A stretch of DNA of 64,000 bases, taken from positions 27,753 through 91,752 of the forward strand of contig CAZIPN010000003.1 in assembly GCA_964541225.1 (NCBI GenBank), in the 5' to 3' direction. Every line of letters starts with the position of its first letter. The first letter of the stretch is position 1. This document shows positions 16,680-25,951 of the stretch, in pieces. A program made the translations under genes and the position numbers. The stretch comes from CAZIPN01 sp964541225. Its GTDB lineage: Bacteria; Actinomycetota; Coriobacteriia; Anaerosomatales; JAAXUF01. A model generated the notes under the pieces. The model ran no database searches, was not told the origin of the DNA, and worked only from the letters and a program-made list of their open reading frames with translations.

Positions 16680-17405
16680 CTACTCGTTGTCGTTGCTGGT
16701 CGCGGATTGTTCCCACGCGTTGAGCAGGCCGAAGACGCCGCTCTTGCCGGACTGTGCCTCTGCCGAAACCCCGCCTCGGGCTTCCAGGTCCCTCTGCGCG
16801 GCGTTCAACGCTTGGGCCATCTGTTTGTCGCCAGCTATGATGAAAGCCGTGCGAAAGATGCCGTAGGACTCGTACTCGTCATCGACACTGGAGTACGTCA
16901 TTCCTTTGCCGAGACCGATCTTCGTCTGCTTCAGCATCTCTGGCAGGTTGGCCTTCTTGTTCTGCATCATCAGTAGCTGTACGTAGTTTGCCCTCAGAAG
17001 CCCCGAAGTCGGGTTGTTGGCAATACCCTCCCGCGCCACCGCAAGTGCCGCGCTCTGTCTGCCTTTGAGCATCAGGACAAATGCAACGTAGTAGTACGGC
17101 TGCTCGAGCTGAGGGTTGAGCGCCTGGATCAACCGGAGCGAGTCAATTAGGTCGATCCGGTTCAGGATTTGGCTGGTCCCATATTGATGAAACTGGGGAT
17201 CAAGCCGCTGGTAGATCAGACCCGCGAGCATCACCCGCACCCCACCGAGATACGCAAACCCTGCTTGACCGATCACCTTGCTCTGAGACGTCTGCGCCAC
17301 CGGCGGTGCGGACGCGTTCGCAAGTGTCTGGGCACCGACAATGACCGCTAGCGCGAGAAGAGCCGCCAGCACAAGCGCAACATAGGGATGGCGCCCCGCA
17401 GTCAT
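16680..17405 (-). CDS. Membrane-anchored TPR-like protein
   Basis: A 241-residue protein with an N-terminal signal anchor (VALVLAALLALAVIVGA, residues 9-25) and an extracytoplasmic part with weak tetratricopeptide character (INRIDLIDSLRLIQALNPQ, NPTSGLLRANYVQLLMMQNKKA). Its ATG overlaps the permease stop (TGATG) and its ribosome-binding site lies inside the permease gene, so the two are translationally coupled. It is therefore probably an accessory part of the ABC transporter. No catalytic motif is visible and the substrate is unknown. Confidence 0.8.
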   Translation of the reverse strand: MTAGRHPYVALVLAALLALAVIVGAQTLANASAPPVAQTSQSKVIGQAGFAYLGGVRVMLAGLIYQRLDPQFHQYGTSQILNRIDLIDSLRLIQALNPQLEQPYYYVAFVLMLKGRQSAALAVAREGIANNPTSGLLRANYVQLLMMQNKKANLPEMLKQTKIGLGKGMTYSSVDDEYESYGIFRTAFIIAGDKQMAQALNAAQRDLEARGGVSAEAQSGKSGVFGLLNAWEQSATSNDNE

Positions 17406-18139
17406 CACAGATCCCTCCCGGCAAACATGAGGGAACCGCCGAACATGAAGAGCGAAACCCACCCGCAGAAGGCGATCACCATTGCCACGAGGTAGACCCA
17501 CGACACGCCGCCGCCAAGCGCAACCGGGTTTATGACGTTGAACACATCAAGTGACGGGAACCACGCCGGCGCGCGCTCCAACTCTGAGAGGTGTAGAAAC
17601 GAGACGACCCCGTGCCCAACGAAGGCCAGAACCAGCCCACCCACGACCGATGTCACCGGCCCAAACAGAGTGCTCAGCATCACCGTAAACGCCATGATGA
17701 TGCCGATCTCTAGCCAGACGGCAAACGTCGCCTCGAACAGCAAGAACATCGGACGTGAGTAGGACACCCAACCAACTGCAATAGCGGCGACGGTGAACGC
17801 AACAAGGACCAGGCCGAGAACGACGAACATTCCCAGCCACGTCCCAACCACGTACTGCCAGCGACGAACGTCACGGGCGACAACGTTGAACACCGTGCGT
17901 CGTTCGATCTCGACCGGAAGTCGTGTGGCAGCAAGCGCGAGCGCGACGATCAAGGCCGCCACCCACATCAGAGCGATCGCGACCTGCCGGAAGACGCCGT
18001 CAACGATGCCCACCCCGTAGCTCGGCAAAGCCGGAATCGCAATCGACATCAACGCCGCAAACACCACAACCGCCCACACGACCTTGCGCCTGATCGCATC
18101 CGTGATAACAGCTTGGGATATCGCGAACAACTTGTTCAC
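17405..18139 (-). CDS. ABC-2 type transporter permease
   Basis: A 244-residue integral membrane protein with about six hydrophobic segments (near residues 20-40, 50-70, 100-125, 137-160, 165-185 and 215-240). The RRTVFNVVARDVRRWQYVVG stretch after the second segment is typical of ABC-2 permeases that partner with an ATPase in drug, lipid or polysaccharide export. It overlaps the ATPase gene by four bases and the TPR-like gene by one. Substrate cannot be inferred. Confidence 0.88.
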   Translation of the reverse strand: MNKLFAISQAVITDAIRRKVVWAVVVFAALMSIAIPALPSYGVGIVDGVFRQVAIALMWVAALIVALALAATRLPVEIERRTVFNVVARDVRRWQYVVGTWLGMFVVLGLVLVAFTVAAIAVGWVSYSRPMFLLFEATFAVWLEIGIIMAFTVMLSTLFGPVTSVVGGLVLAFVGHGVVSFLHLSELERAPAWFPSLDVFNVINPVALGGGVSWVYLVAMVIAFCGWVSLFMFGGSLMFAGRDL

Positions 18140-19140
18140 TGAACTCCCTCCTCACCCTGCGAGTTGGATCCAGCATCGGCCCTGTGCGACTCAAGCAGAG
18201 CCGCGAAGTAGTCTTCTAGAGATGCGCGTTTCGGCTGAAGCTGCACGATCTTCCATCCGCCGTTGTAGAGCGCTTCTACGGCGGTCCGGGCGTCCGCGTC
18301 CTGCACAGAGAAGACAACTGTGCTGCCAGTAGCCGCGAGATCAGACATGACCGCAGAAACCGCCTGCGGCAGCTCGCCGTCACCAACGGCACGGATAGAT
18401 GTCTGGCCTGAGACGTTGAGTAGGTCGTCAATGTGCCCTCGAGCCGCGACGCGACCCAGATGAAGGATCGTGACCTCGTCAGAGACCGTCTCGACCTCCG
18501 ACAGTTGGTGGGACGAAAGCAAGACCGTCTTGCCCTCGTCCTTCAGACTCAGCATGAGGTTTCGCACATCGCGCTGGCCGACTGGATCCAATCCGGACGC
18601 AGGCTCATCGAGAACGAGAACTTCCGGAGAGCCGAGCAACGCCTGCGCGAGTCCGAGACGCTGAAGCATGCCCCGAGAGAACTTCGACAGCAGAGCCTTC
18701 TCGGATCCCTCGAGACCGACGCGAGAAAGCAATGAAGCAGCCTGCTCGGCAATGTCTGACGCCGAGAGACCCGTCAACTTGCCATACAGAGTCATCGCTT
18801 CCAGAGCCGTCAGCTGCTGCGGAAAATAGGGCTGCTCGGGAAGGAACCCCACTCGGGCGCGAGCTCCTGGCTTGCGGGCATCCATCCCTAGAAGTTCGAA
18901 ACGCCCACCCGTGGGTCTCACGAGTCCAAGCAGCATCTTGAGAGTAGTCGTCTTGCCGGCGCCGTTCGGACCGAGGAGCCCATGAATTGCGCCACGGGAG
19001 ACCGAGACGGATACGTCAGCTACGGCATCTCGTCGATTGCCGCTTGCTCGTCCGTAGATCTTGCGCGCGTGCTCGATCAGGATGGCGGGTGCGCCATCAG
19101 TCGGTGCGTCGTGCTTCTCTAGAGTCACCGCAACGTTCAT
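18136..19140 (-). CDS. ABC transporter ATP-binding protein
   Basis: A 334-residue ABC ATPase. Walker A is GPNGAGKTT, the Q-loop lies in FLPEQPYFP, the signature is FSRGMLQRLGLAQAL, Walker B is VLVLDEPASGLDP and the H-loop is LSSHQLSEV. The C-terminal part after residue 240 is the DrrA/CcmA-type extension. ATG at 19140 is chosen because AAGGAAGG precedes it; the longer frame is unlikely. Together with the permease and TPR-like protein it forms a three-gene exporter. It follows the Fur-family gene by 74 bases on the same strand, so metal control is possible but unproven. Confidence 0.9.
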   Translation of the reverse strand: MNVAVTLEKHDAPTDGAPAILIEHARKIYGRASGNRRDAVADVSVSVSRGAIHGLLGPNGAGKTTTLKMLLGLVRPTGGRFELLGMDARKPGARARVGFLPEQPYFPQQLTALEAMTLYGKLTGLSASDIAEQAASLLSRVGLEGSEKALLSKFSRGMLQRLGLAQALLGSPEVLVLDEPASGLDPVGQRDVRNLMLSLKDEGKTVLLSSHQLSEVETVSDEVTILHLGRVAARGHIDDLLNVSGQTSIRAVGDGELPQAVSAVMSDLAATGSTVVFSVQDADARTAVEALYNGGWKIVQLQPKRASLEDYFAALLESHRADAGSNSQGEEGVQ

Positions 19141-19214
19141 GGGTCCTTCCTTCTCCTCTTCGACAATCGAGCCGGCCTGCCCCTCGTGAAGCGGCCACGC
19201 TGAGTGCTTTGGCA

Positions 19215-19649
19215 CTAGTCCTCGCCTCTTGAGGCACTGCATTTGGCGCACAGTCCGAAGATCTCGACGGAATGGGCTATGGCCGAGTAGCCCCGAGCGG
19301 CGGCTTCGCGTTCCACCAATCGATCAAGCTCACCGTCAGCAATCTCCAGGGCGGCTCCACATTGAGTGCACACCAGGTGGTGGTGGGCTGTCTGGCTGCA
19401 CAGACGGTAGGCCGTCTGCCGGTCCATGGTCTGGACCGAGTGAATCGTGCCCTCGTCGGCAAGCCTTTGGAGGCTGCGATACACCGTCGTCAGCCCAATG
19501 CGAACGCCGCTGCCCATAAGTTCCGAGTGGATCTGTTGAGCGGTGCGGAATCGCCTCGTCGATCTCAGCACCGCCAAGACCGCACTCTGTTGTGCCGTTC
19601 GGCGACCAGAACTGCTTCCATTCCGGCCGCCGACAAGTGACTTCGCCAC
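19215..19649 (-). CDS. Fur-family metalloregulator (Fur/Zur type)
   Basis: A 144-residue Fur-superfamily repressor. The winged helix spans about residues 18-85 (SGVRIGLTTVYRSLQRLADEG). The metal region has HHHLVCTQCG and a C-terminal CAKC, the two CxxC pairs of the structural zinc site. GTG at 19649 with AGAGG upstream gives a normal Fur length; a TTG at 19706 lacks a ribosome-binding site. A 19-base Zur-like inverted repeat 90 bases upstream suggests autoregulation and points slightly toward Zur over Fur. The next genes encode an ABC exporter rather than a metal importer. Confidence 0.88.
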   Translation of the reverse strand: MAKSLVGGRNGSSSGRRTAQQSAVLAVLRSTRRFRTAQQIHSELMGSGVRIGLTTVYRSLQRLADEGTIHSVQTMDRQTAYRLCSQTAHHHLVCTQCGAALEIADGELDRLVEREAAARGYSAIAHSVEIFGLCAKCSASRGED

Positions 19650-19738
19650 GTTGCCGCCTCTTGTCGATTCCAGCCCCACTGCTACGCGGCTGGGCAAATC
19701 ATTCAACTTCAGGAGGAGATATCGGCACGTATCGAAGA

Positions 19739-19757
19739 AATGATAACCGTTTTCGTT
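19739..19757. promoter_or_regulatory. Zur/Fur-box-like operator
   Basis: AATGATAACCGTTTTCGTT is a 9-1-9 imperfect palindrome (seven of nine arm pairs). It resembles actinobacterial Zur boxes such as TGAAAACGATTTTCA. It lies upstream of the Fur-family gene in the gap after mltG. Confidence 0.5.
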
Positions 19758-19825
19758 GTCCCGAAAGGGAAGGTATGCACTCTTCCCCCCGACCAGCCTC
19801 AGACGAGCCTCGTCGGAGAAGTCAA

Positions 19826-20902
19826 CTACTGACCAAACACCTGGTGGTATTTCTTGACCGCCGCGAGAAAGTCCTTGTACGTGGTCGTGAACGTCTGCGA
19901 ACCGTCCTTGCCGGTCAACACGTAGTAGAGATAGGCCGTCTGTGCTGGCGCGGCGGCACCTCGGATCGCCTCGATTCCCGGGCTGCAGATGGGTCCGGGC
20001 GGCAGTCCCGCTTGACGATACGTGTTGTATGGGCTCTCGATAGAGAGGTCCGCATTCGTGAGTTTGGTGGTTCCCTCCGGCGCGACGTAGAAGACGGTGG
20101 AGTCGAGCTGCAGACGCATTCGATCGTGCAAGCGATTGTAGATCACGGACGCCACCAGCGGATACTCGCGCGAGAGTTTCGTCTCCCGCTGAAGGATCGA
20201 ACCGATCGTCACGACGTCATTGAGCGTCAGGTTTTTCGACTTCGCGTACGAGAGATCCAGGCCAGCGGTGGCAGAGTCGAATTTGTCCAGCATCATTTCG
20301 ACGATAGCTGCGGGCTTCGTGCCCTTCTTCACCCGATATGTCGCCGGATACAGATAGCCCTCAAGCGACCCACCTGCGGCACCGGCAAGATACGGATGCT
20401 TGGCAACGAACTGCGATGCACCCGACATCACAAGCGAGGTCATCTCGTCCTCGGAGACTCCCGCCCGCTTGGCGAAACGCGTCGCGATCTGCTGAGCGGT
20501 GAATCCCTCCGGAATTGGGACATCGTAGAACGTGACCTGGGGCCCGGCGGCGAGGCGCTTGAGCACCAGGTCATCCGGCATGCCCGTGGCCAGGAGATAC
20601 GTCCCTGAACGCAGAGCAGTCTTCGCCATCTTCGCCCTGATCTCAAACATCAAGGAATTCTTGATGACACCATAGCTTGAGAGCATTCGGCCAATCTGCT
20701 CCGTGCCGGCCCCCTGCGGTATCCGGACTTCCACCTGGCGACCCTCGGCGACAGGATGTTCCGTGCGCGTCAGAAGCCACCACGCAACCGCCGAGCCCAC
20801 CACAAGCACGGCGGCGACCACCATGACCGCCACGATGCCACCCCTGCTAGCGCCCCGCGCCTTCTTCTGTGGGGGGCTCGTCATCGTCGGCTGTTCGGAC
20901 AT
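19826..20902 (-). CDS. mltG: Endolytic murein transglycosylase MltG
   Basis: MltG (YceG-like) of 358 residues, which cuts nascent glycan strands at the membrane. A transmembrane helix is at about residues 22-44. A LysM-like segment follows, then the catalytic domain with LEGYLYPATY and SILQRET, whose Glu is the family's catalytic acid, and the C-terminal PYNTYRQAGLPPGPICSPG block. Its ATG directly follows the ruvX stop, and GGAG lies eight bases upstream inside ruvX. The alaS-ruvX-mltG order is conserved in Gram-positive bacteria, which supports the call. Confidence 0.95.
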   Translation of the reverse strand: MSEQPTMTSPPQKKARGASRGGIVAVMVVAAVLVVGSAVAWWLLTRTEHPVAEGRQVEVRIPQGAGTEQIGRMLSSYGVIKNSLMFEIRAKMAKTALRSGTYLLATGMPDDLVLKRLAAGPQVTFYDVPIPEGFTAQQIATRFAKRAGVSEDEMTSLVMSGASQFVAKHPYLAGAAGGSLEGYLYPATYRVKKGTKPAAIVEMMLDKFDSATAGLDLSYAKSKNLTLNDVVTIGSILQRETKLSREYPLVASVIYNRLHDRMRLQLDSTVFYVAPEGTTKLTNADLSIESPYNTYRQAGLPPGPICSPGIEAIRGAAAPAQTAYLYYVLTGKDGSQTFTTTYKDFLAAVKKYHQVFGQ

Positions 20903-21337
20903 CTAGCGTTCTCCGCTCTGCTCGCCCTCTCGGTGAGCGTCGAGGTAACTCTGAAGGAAGATCGACGCGGCCATCTTGTCTAGGCGCCCGCGCGCGTGGC
21001 GAGAAGTCACGCCGGCAGCTTCCATTGTCCTGTGAGCTTCCGCCGACGAGAGACGCTCGTCCACGAACTCAAACGGAACGCGCAAGAACCCTGCCAGCCG
21101 CGCTGCCACCGAACGCACTCTTGTCGCTTGCGGACCTTCGCTTCCGTCCATGGACAACGGTAGACCCACAACCACTCTGTCAGCCTGGTACTCCTCGGCA
21201 AGTCCGACCAAATCAGCCCCGTCCTTCAAGACGCGACTAGCATCGAGAACCGTGAGTGGAGATGCCACTGTACCGGAGGGGTCTGACACCGCCACTCCGA
21301 TACGCTTCTCTCCGATATCGAGCGCTAGCACGCGCAC
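20903..21337 (-). CDS. ruvX: RuvX/YqgF RNase H-fold nuclease
   Basis: YqgF/RuvX of 144 residues, an RNase H-like fold protein linked to Holliday-junction resolution and 16S rRNA 5'-end maturation. The LALDIGEKRIGVAVSD start, VVGLPLSMDGSEG and VDERLSSAEAH blocks supply the acidic catalytic residues. The start is GTG five bases after the alaS stop. It sits between alaS and mltG, the standard position. Confidence 0.95.
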   Translation of the reverse strand: MRVLALDIGEKRIGVAVSDPSGTVASPLTVLDASRVLKDGADLVGLAEEYQADRVVVGLPLSMDGSEGPQATRVRSVAARLAGFLRVPFEFVDERLSSAEAHRTMEAAGVTSRHARGRLDKMAASIFLQSYLDAHREGEQSGER

Positions 21338-21342
21338 CGCGC

Positions 21343-23958
21343 TTATCCGACGCCGAGAGTCCGCCGGGCGGCATCGAGTGCGGTGTCTATCTGTGAAGCA
21401 TCCTCGCCGCCGCCTTGGGCCATGGCCGGCTTGCCGCCGCCTCTGCCGCCGAGAAGCGGGGCGATCGTGCGCACGACAGCGCCAGCATCGAAGCCCGCTT
21501 TGACGGCCGTATCCGAGCCGGCGGCAACGAAGATAGGCTTGCCGGACTCGGAGTCTGATGTCACGAGTACCGCTGCGTCGATGCCGCGCGCACGCAACAC
21601 GTCCCAGAGACCGCGAAGTCCCTGAGGCCGCGCCTGTGGTGAGCGCGCAACCGCGAGACGGTAGCCATTGTCTATCGCCTCGCCCAGGATTCGCTCCACC
21701 TCATCTTCGTCGACAGAATCCTGTGCCCGGCCCGCGCCTGCCTCAAGTTGCTTGAGGCGTTGTGCGGTGTGCACGGCTCGCTCCGACACATCGAATCGCG
21801 GCACCCGCAGGGCGTCGGCAGCCCCAAGCAACTCGGCTTCTTCGCGAAGCGTGTAGTCATAGGCATCGAAACTGGTGACGGCCTCGATGCGTCGCAGATT
21901 CGCACCAACCGAACTCTCGGCAGTTATCTTGAGCAGGCCGATCTCGCTCGTGCGCCCAACGTGCGTGCCACCGCACAGCTCCTTGGAGAAATTGCCGATT
22001 TCTAGCACTCGTACGAACTCGCCGTACTTCTCGCCGAAGAGTGCGGTGACGCCAGACTCTTTCGCGGTGGCGATCGAGGTCTCGTACGCGCGAACGGGGT
22101 GGTTCTGGAAGATCTTCGCGTTCACAAGCCGCTCCACCTTGCCGAGCTGCTCGTGAGTCATGGCCTCGAAGTGCGTGAAGTCGAAGCGCAGACGATCGGG
22201 GCCGACGAAGGAACCGGCCTGCTTCGCGTGCCCGCCGACGATGATGCGCAGCGCCCAGTGCAGAAGGTGCGTGGCGGTGTGGTTGCGGCGAATGCGCTCG
22301 CGCCGCTCCACATCGATGACGGCACGCACGGTCTCGCCCGTCGCAATCGAGCCAGTCTCAAGACGTCCGACATGCGTGACGATGCCCTCTGCGATCTTGC
22401 TGCTCTCGACGATGAAGCGGCCGTTGGGTGCGTCGATCACACCCGTGTCACCGATCTGTCCGCCATGCTCGCCGTAAAACGGCGTCACATCCAACACGAT
22501 CTCAGCGGTATCGCCCACGGCGAGCTCTTCTGCGGCCAAGCCTTCCCGCAGAATCGCAAGCACCGTTGCGTCGGCCTCATCGTGATCGTAGCCGACGAAG
22601 CGCGTGGAGCCGTGCTCTTTGGCGAGCTGCGATATCACGCCGCCGTACGTGCTCCACGACTCGTCCTTGACCGCAGCTCGGGCGCGCTCGCGTTGCGCCT
22701 CCATCTCGGCAGTGAACGTGTCGACGTCGACCGACACACCCTGCTCGGCGGCAATCTCGGCGGTGAGTTCGAACGGGAAGCCATACGTGTCATGCAACGT
22801 GAAAGCCGTGCTGCCGTTGAGCATTCCGCCTGCCGAGAGTTCGGCGAGTTCGGCCTCGAGGAAGCCGATGCCCTGACGCAACGTGGCACCGAAGCGCTCT
22901 TCCTCGCTGCTCACGATGGACTCGATGAGCTGCTGGTGCTCCACGATCTCGGGATACGCGCTACCCATGAGCTCGATCACACGCGACACCAGCGTCACGA
23001 GGAATGGGTCTTCCACGCCGAGAAGTCGTCCGTGGCGCACAGCTCGGCGCAGGAGGCGGCGCAACACGTAGCCGCGGCCTTCGTTGCTCGGCAGCACGCC
23101 GTCGGCGATCAGGAACGTCACGGCCCGCGCATGGTCCGCAAGGATGCGCAGCGACGTCGAGCTCTTCTCATCGGCACCGTACTCGGTGTTGGTGATGCGA
23201 CCGGCCAGCCTCATCAAGTCGCTCAAGATGTCGGTCTCGAAGTTCGAGTGCACACCCTGCAGGATCGCAGCGATGCGCTCCAGGCCCATGCCGGTGTCGA
23301 TGTTTTGCTTGGGCAGCGGTGTGAGCGTGCCGTCGTCGGCGCGGTCGTACTGCATGAAAACGAGGTTCCAGTACTCAAGGTACCGATCGCAGTCGCAACC
23401 GGGCGCGCAGTCGGGAGAACCGCAGCCAACTTCCGGTCCCTGATCGTAGTAGAGCTCGGAGCACGGTCCACACGGACCGGTGGGTCCCGCCGACCAGAAG
23501 TTGTCTTTCGCGCCCATGCGCACGATTCGCTCGGCGGGAACACCGACCTCATTGGCCCAGATAGCCTCGGCCTCGTCGTCGTCCTCATAGATCGTGATCC
23601 AGATGCGCTCGGGATCAAGCTTGAGCACCTGGGTCGAGTACTCCCACGCCCATGCGGCCGCCTCGGACTTGAAGTAGTCCCCGAAGCTGAAGTTGCCGAG
23701 CATCTCGAAGAAGCTGTGGTGACGCCCGGTGGTCCCGATGATGTCGATGTCGGTCGTGCGCACGCACTTCTGCACGCTGGTCGCGCGCGTAAACCCGAGA
23801 TTCTTCACGCCGAGGAAGACTGGCTTGAACTGCACCATGCCAGCGGTTGTGAGCAGCAGCGAAGGGTCGTCGGGAATCAGCGACGACGACGGCAGACGCC
23901 GAGAGCCCTTACTCTCGAAGAAGGCTAGGAAGCTCTCACGAATCTCGGCGGAGTTCAC
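21343..23958 (-). CDS. alaS: Alanyl-tRNA synthetase
   Basis: AlaS of 871 residues, full family length. The class II core begins at residue 1 (MNSAEIRESFLAFFESKG) and contains FKPVFLG and GRHHSFFEMLGNFSFGDYFK. The editing domain has HTATHLLH and ELCGGTH zinc ligands (two His, one Cys, one His). The C-terminal DHHA1/C-Ala part has the Gly-rich LLGGRGGGKPAMAQGGG. It includes the CDCD-type cysteine insert (CGSPDCAPGCDCD) seen in many actinobacterial and clostridial enzymes. GTG at 23958 is preceded by GGAG. It follows the permease gene by nine bases, as yrrI-alaS in Bacillus. Confidence 0.97.
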   Translation of the reverse strand: MNSAEIRESFLAFFESKGSRRLPSSSLIPDDPSLLLTTAGMVQFKPVFLGVKNLGFTRATSVQKCVRTTDIDIIGTTGRHHSFFEMLGNFSFGDYFKSEAAAWAWEYSTQVLKLDPERIWITIYEDDDEAEAIWANEVGVPAERIVRMGAKDNFWSAGPTGPCGPCSELYYDQGPEVGCGSPDCAPGCDCDRYLEYWNLVFMQYDRADDGTLTPLPKQNIDTGMGLERIAAILQGVHSNFETDILSDLMRLAGRITNTEYGADEKSSTSLRILADHARAVTFLIADGVLPSNEGRGYVLRRLLRRAVRHGRLLGVEDPFLVTLVSRVIELMGSAYPEIVEHQQLIESIVSSEEERFGATLRQGIGFLEAELAELSAGGMLNGSTAFTLHDTYGFPFELTAEIAAEQGVSVDVDTFTAEMEAQRERARAAVKDESWSTYGGVISQLAKEHGSTRFVGYDHDEADATVLAILREGLAAEELAVGDTAEIVLDVTPFYGEHGGQIGDTGVIDAPNGRFIVESSKIAEGIVTHVGRLETGSIATGETVRAVIDVERRERIRRNHTATHLLHWALRIIVGGHAKQAGSFVGPDRLRFDFTHFEAMTHEQLGKVERLVNAKIFQNHPVRAYETSIATAKESGVTALFGEKYGEFVRVLEIGNFSKELCGGTHVGRTSEIGLLKITAESSVGANLRRIEAVTSFDAYDYTLREEAELLGAADALRVPRFDVSERAVHTAQRLKQLEAGAGRAQDSVDEDEVERILGEAIDNGYRLAVARSPQARPQGLRGLWDVLRARGIDAAVLVTSDSESGKPIFVAAGSDTAVKAGFDAGAVVRTIAPLLGGRGGGKPAMAQGGGEDASQIDTALDAARRTLGVG

Positions 23959-23967
23959 GTTGTGCTC

Positions 23968-25158
23968 CTATTCGGCAGTCGTATTCGACTCGGACGAGAT
24001 CGCCTCGCTGTCTGCGCCGACCGCCCCCGAGACACGATGCTTCCCATGGCGGAACAGCGCACCGTCCGTGCTGCCAAGCTGACGGTCTGTTCGTCGCTCA
24101 TAGTAATAGACGAACAGTCCCTTGCCGGTGGCAGCAACCGGAATCGCGAACAGAAGGCCCGGTATGCCGAACAGCGTGCCCCCGACGAGCAGGGAGAATA
24201 TCACGAGCGTCGGATGCAGGTCGACCTGGGACGACATCACTCTCGGCACAACAACGAAGTCAGTGATGTTCTGCGCCACCACGACGCACAGAATCGCTGC
24301 CACAGCGGTCCACGGTCCAACGAACATTCCGAGAAGTGCAGCGATGAGTCCCGTCGTGACCGGACCGACATAGGGTGCGAAGTTGAAGAAGAACGCGATG
24401 AGCCAAAACACGAGCGCGTATCGCACGTGCAAGACCGCGAGTCCGGTGGTGGAGATCGTTGCGGTCGTCAGTGACGCGATCGTCTGCCCGCGCAGGTACC
24501 CGCCGACAACGTGCGTGACCGTCTTTAAGAGATGCTCAGTGTCCGCCTCATGAACGGGACCCGCGAGAACGACAAGTTCGTTTCGCATCTTCGGCATGTC
24601 TTTGAGCACCCAGAAAGCGATGACAACTGAGAGGAAGAGGTCCAGAAGCCCCGTCGCGATACGTCCCCCGGTGTTGATCGCCAGGTGCGCCAGTCCGTCA
24701 CCCAACGTGACCACGAACTGCCCGAGCTGAAGCGAGGCGTTCTTGACCGCGGTAGCAAGCCATGCGGGCAGCACCATGGCCGAATAGCTGGTCTCGAGCG
24801 CCGTCTCGGCCTGCTGGACCCGCAGAAGGTAGTCTGGCGCGGCGCGCACAAGCGATGCCACTTGCCTGCCAATTGCAGGCCCAAGCAATGTAAGCACGCC
24901 TCCGATGACGGCAAGCGCGACGACGATACACAACGACGCTGCTGTCCCGCGCTTCATGCCGCGCTTCTCAAGCGATGCCACCGGCGCGTTGAGGAGGAAC
25001 ACGATGATGAAGGCCATGATGAAGGGCACGAGCGCCGGGGCTATCCGCCCGAGCCCCCACAGCGCGGTGGCAACCAGAATCAGTGTCCCGACACTCGCCC
25101 ACACGATCACGGCGGTAGTCCGCCACCGAACGAAACGCTCTTCGGGCGTCATCGCCAT
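23968..25158 (-). CDS. AI-2E family (PerM-like) membrane protein
   Basis: A 396-residue AI-2 exporter/PerM family protein with about eight hydrophobic segments. It has paired N-terminal helices (residues 13-60), a large helical loop with SLQLGQFVVTLGDGL, and the C-terminal block IPGLLFAIPVAATGKGLFVYYYERR typical of the family. Members move diverse small molecules or ions, so the true substrate is open. It lies between the SigB-type gene and alaS; a homologue also precedes alaS in Bacillus, so the link is positional. Confidence 0.9.
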   Translation of the reverse strand: MAMTPEERFVRWRTTAVIVWASVGTLILVATALWGLGRIAPALVPFIMAFIIVFLLNAPVASLEKRGMKRGTAASLCIVVALAVIGGVLTLLGPAIGRQVASLVRAAPDYLLRVQQAETALETSYSAMVLPAWLATAVKNASLQLGQFVVTLGDGLAHLAINTGGRIATGLLDLFLSVVIAFWVLKDMPKMRNELVVLAGPVHEADTEHLLKTVTHVVGGYLRGQTIASLTTATISTTGLAVLHVRYALVFWLIAFFFNFAPYVGPVTTGLIAALLGMFVGPWTAVAAILCVVVAQNITDFVVVPRVMSSQVDLHPTLVIFSLLVGGTLFGIPGLLFAIPVAATGKGLFVYYYERRTDRQLGSTDGALFRHGKHRVSGAVGADSEAISSESNTTAE

Positions 25159-25165
25159 CAGAGCT

Positions 25166-25951
25166 CTACTCCCTCACGATGTTCTCGCGCAACACCCGCA
25201 ATGTCCGACGCAGCAGCCTCGACACCTGCATCTGCGAGATGTCGAGCTGGTTGGCGATCTCGGTCTGCGTCAGCCCCTCGAAGAACCGAAGGTAGAGCAC
25301 TCGCTGCTCTTGCGGCGACAGTTTCGAGACGGCGGCCGACAGCGTGGCCCGATCCTCGACAACAGCCATGAGCGCATCGTCCTTGCCGACATACTCAAGA
25401 ATCGAAAACGAGTCGCTGCCGTCACTGCTCCGATCGGTCTCAAGCGACACGAAGTTGTACGCCTCGCTTGTCTCCATCGCTTCGAGAACCTCTTCTGAGG
25501 TTACGCCGAGGTACTCGCCGATCTCAGCGATGGTCGGCGATCGCTGGAGTCTCTGCGTGAGAGCATCGACCGCCTGGTTGACCTTGAATGACAGCTCTTG
25601 CAGTCGCCTGGGCACCTTGATGGCCCAGCCTTTGTCGCGGAAGTACCGCTTGAGCTCGCCAACGATCGTGGGAGTGGCGTATGTCGTGAACTCCACTTGG
25701 CGATCAATGTCGAAGCGATCGATGGCCTTGATGAGGCCAATCGTGCCCACTTGCACGAGGTCGTCCACGGGTTCGCCTCGGTTACGAAAACGACTCGCAA
25801 GGTACTTCACGAGATTCAGATACATTGTGACGAGCTCATCGCGAGCGCTCTCGTCGCCCTCGAGGCGATAGCGCCTGAACAGCTCTCTCGTGTAAGCCTT
25901 GTCCCAGGTCAGCTTGCGCGTCTGTTTATGGGCACTATTCCTGATTGCCAT
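25166..25951 (-). CDS. SigB/SigF-family RNA polymerase sigma factor
   Basis: A 261-residue sigma-70 family factor of the SigB/SigF/SigG type. It has region 2 (LVTMYLNLVKYLASRF, DLVQVGTIGLIKAIDRFD), region 3 (VPRRLQELSFKVNQAVD) and region 4 (LSPQEQRVLYLRFFEGLTQTEIANQLDISQMQVSRLLRR); region 1.1 is absent, as expected. ATG at 25951 is chosen because it overlaps the anti-sigma-like gene by 17 bases, a usual arrangement. The longer open frame reads through that gene. It likely directs a general-stress or envelope regulon; no anti-anti-sigma gene is present here. Confidence 0.93.
   Translation of the reverse strand: MAIRNSAHKQTRKLTWDKAYTRELFRRYRLEGDESARDELVTMYLNLVKYLASRFRNRGEPVDDLVQVGTIGLIKAIDRFDIDRQVEFTTYATPTIVGELKRYFRDKGWAIKVPRRLQELSFKVNQAVDALTQRLQRSPTIAEIGEYLGVTSEEVLEAMETSEAYNFVSLETDRSSDGSDSFSILEYVGKDDALMAVVEDRATLSAAVSKLSPQEQRVLYLRFFEGLTQTEIANQLDISQMQVSRLLRRTLRVLRENIVRE

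Noticed and set aside
22099..23928. 609-residue plus-strand open frame over alaS
   Set aside because: It is a high-GC shadow of alaS on the other strand with no family features.
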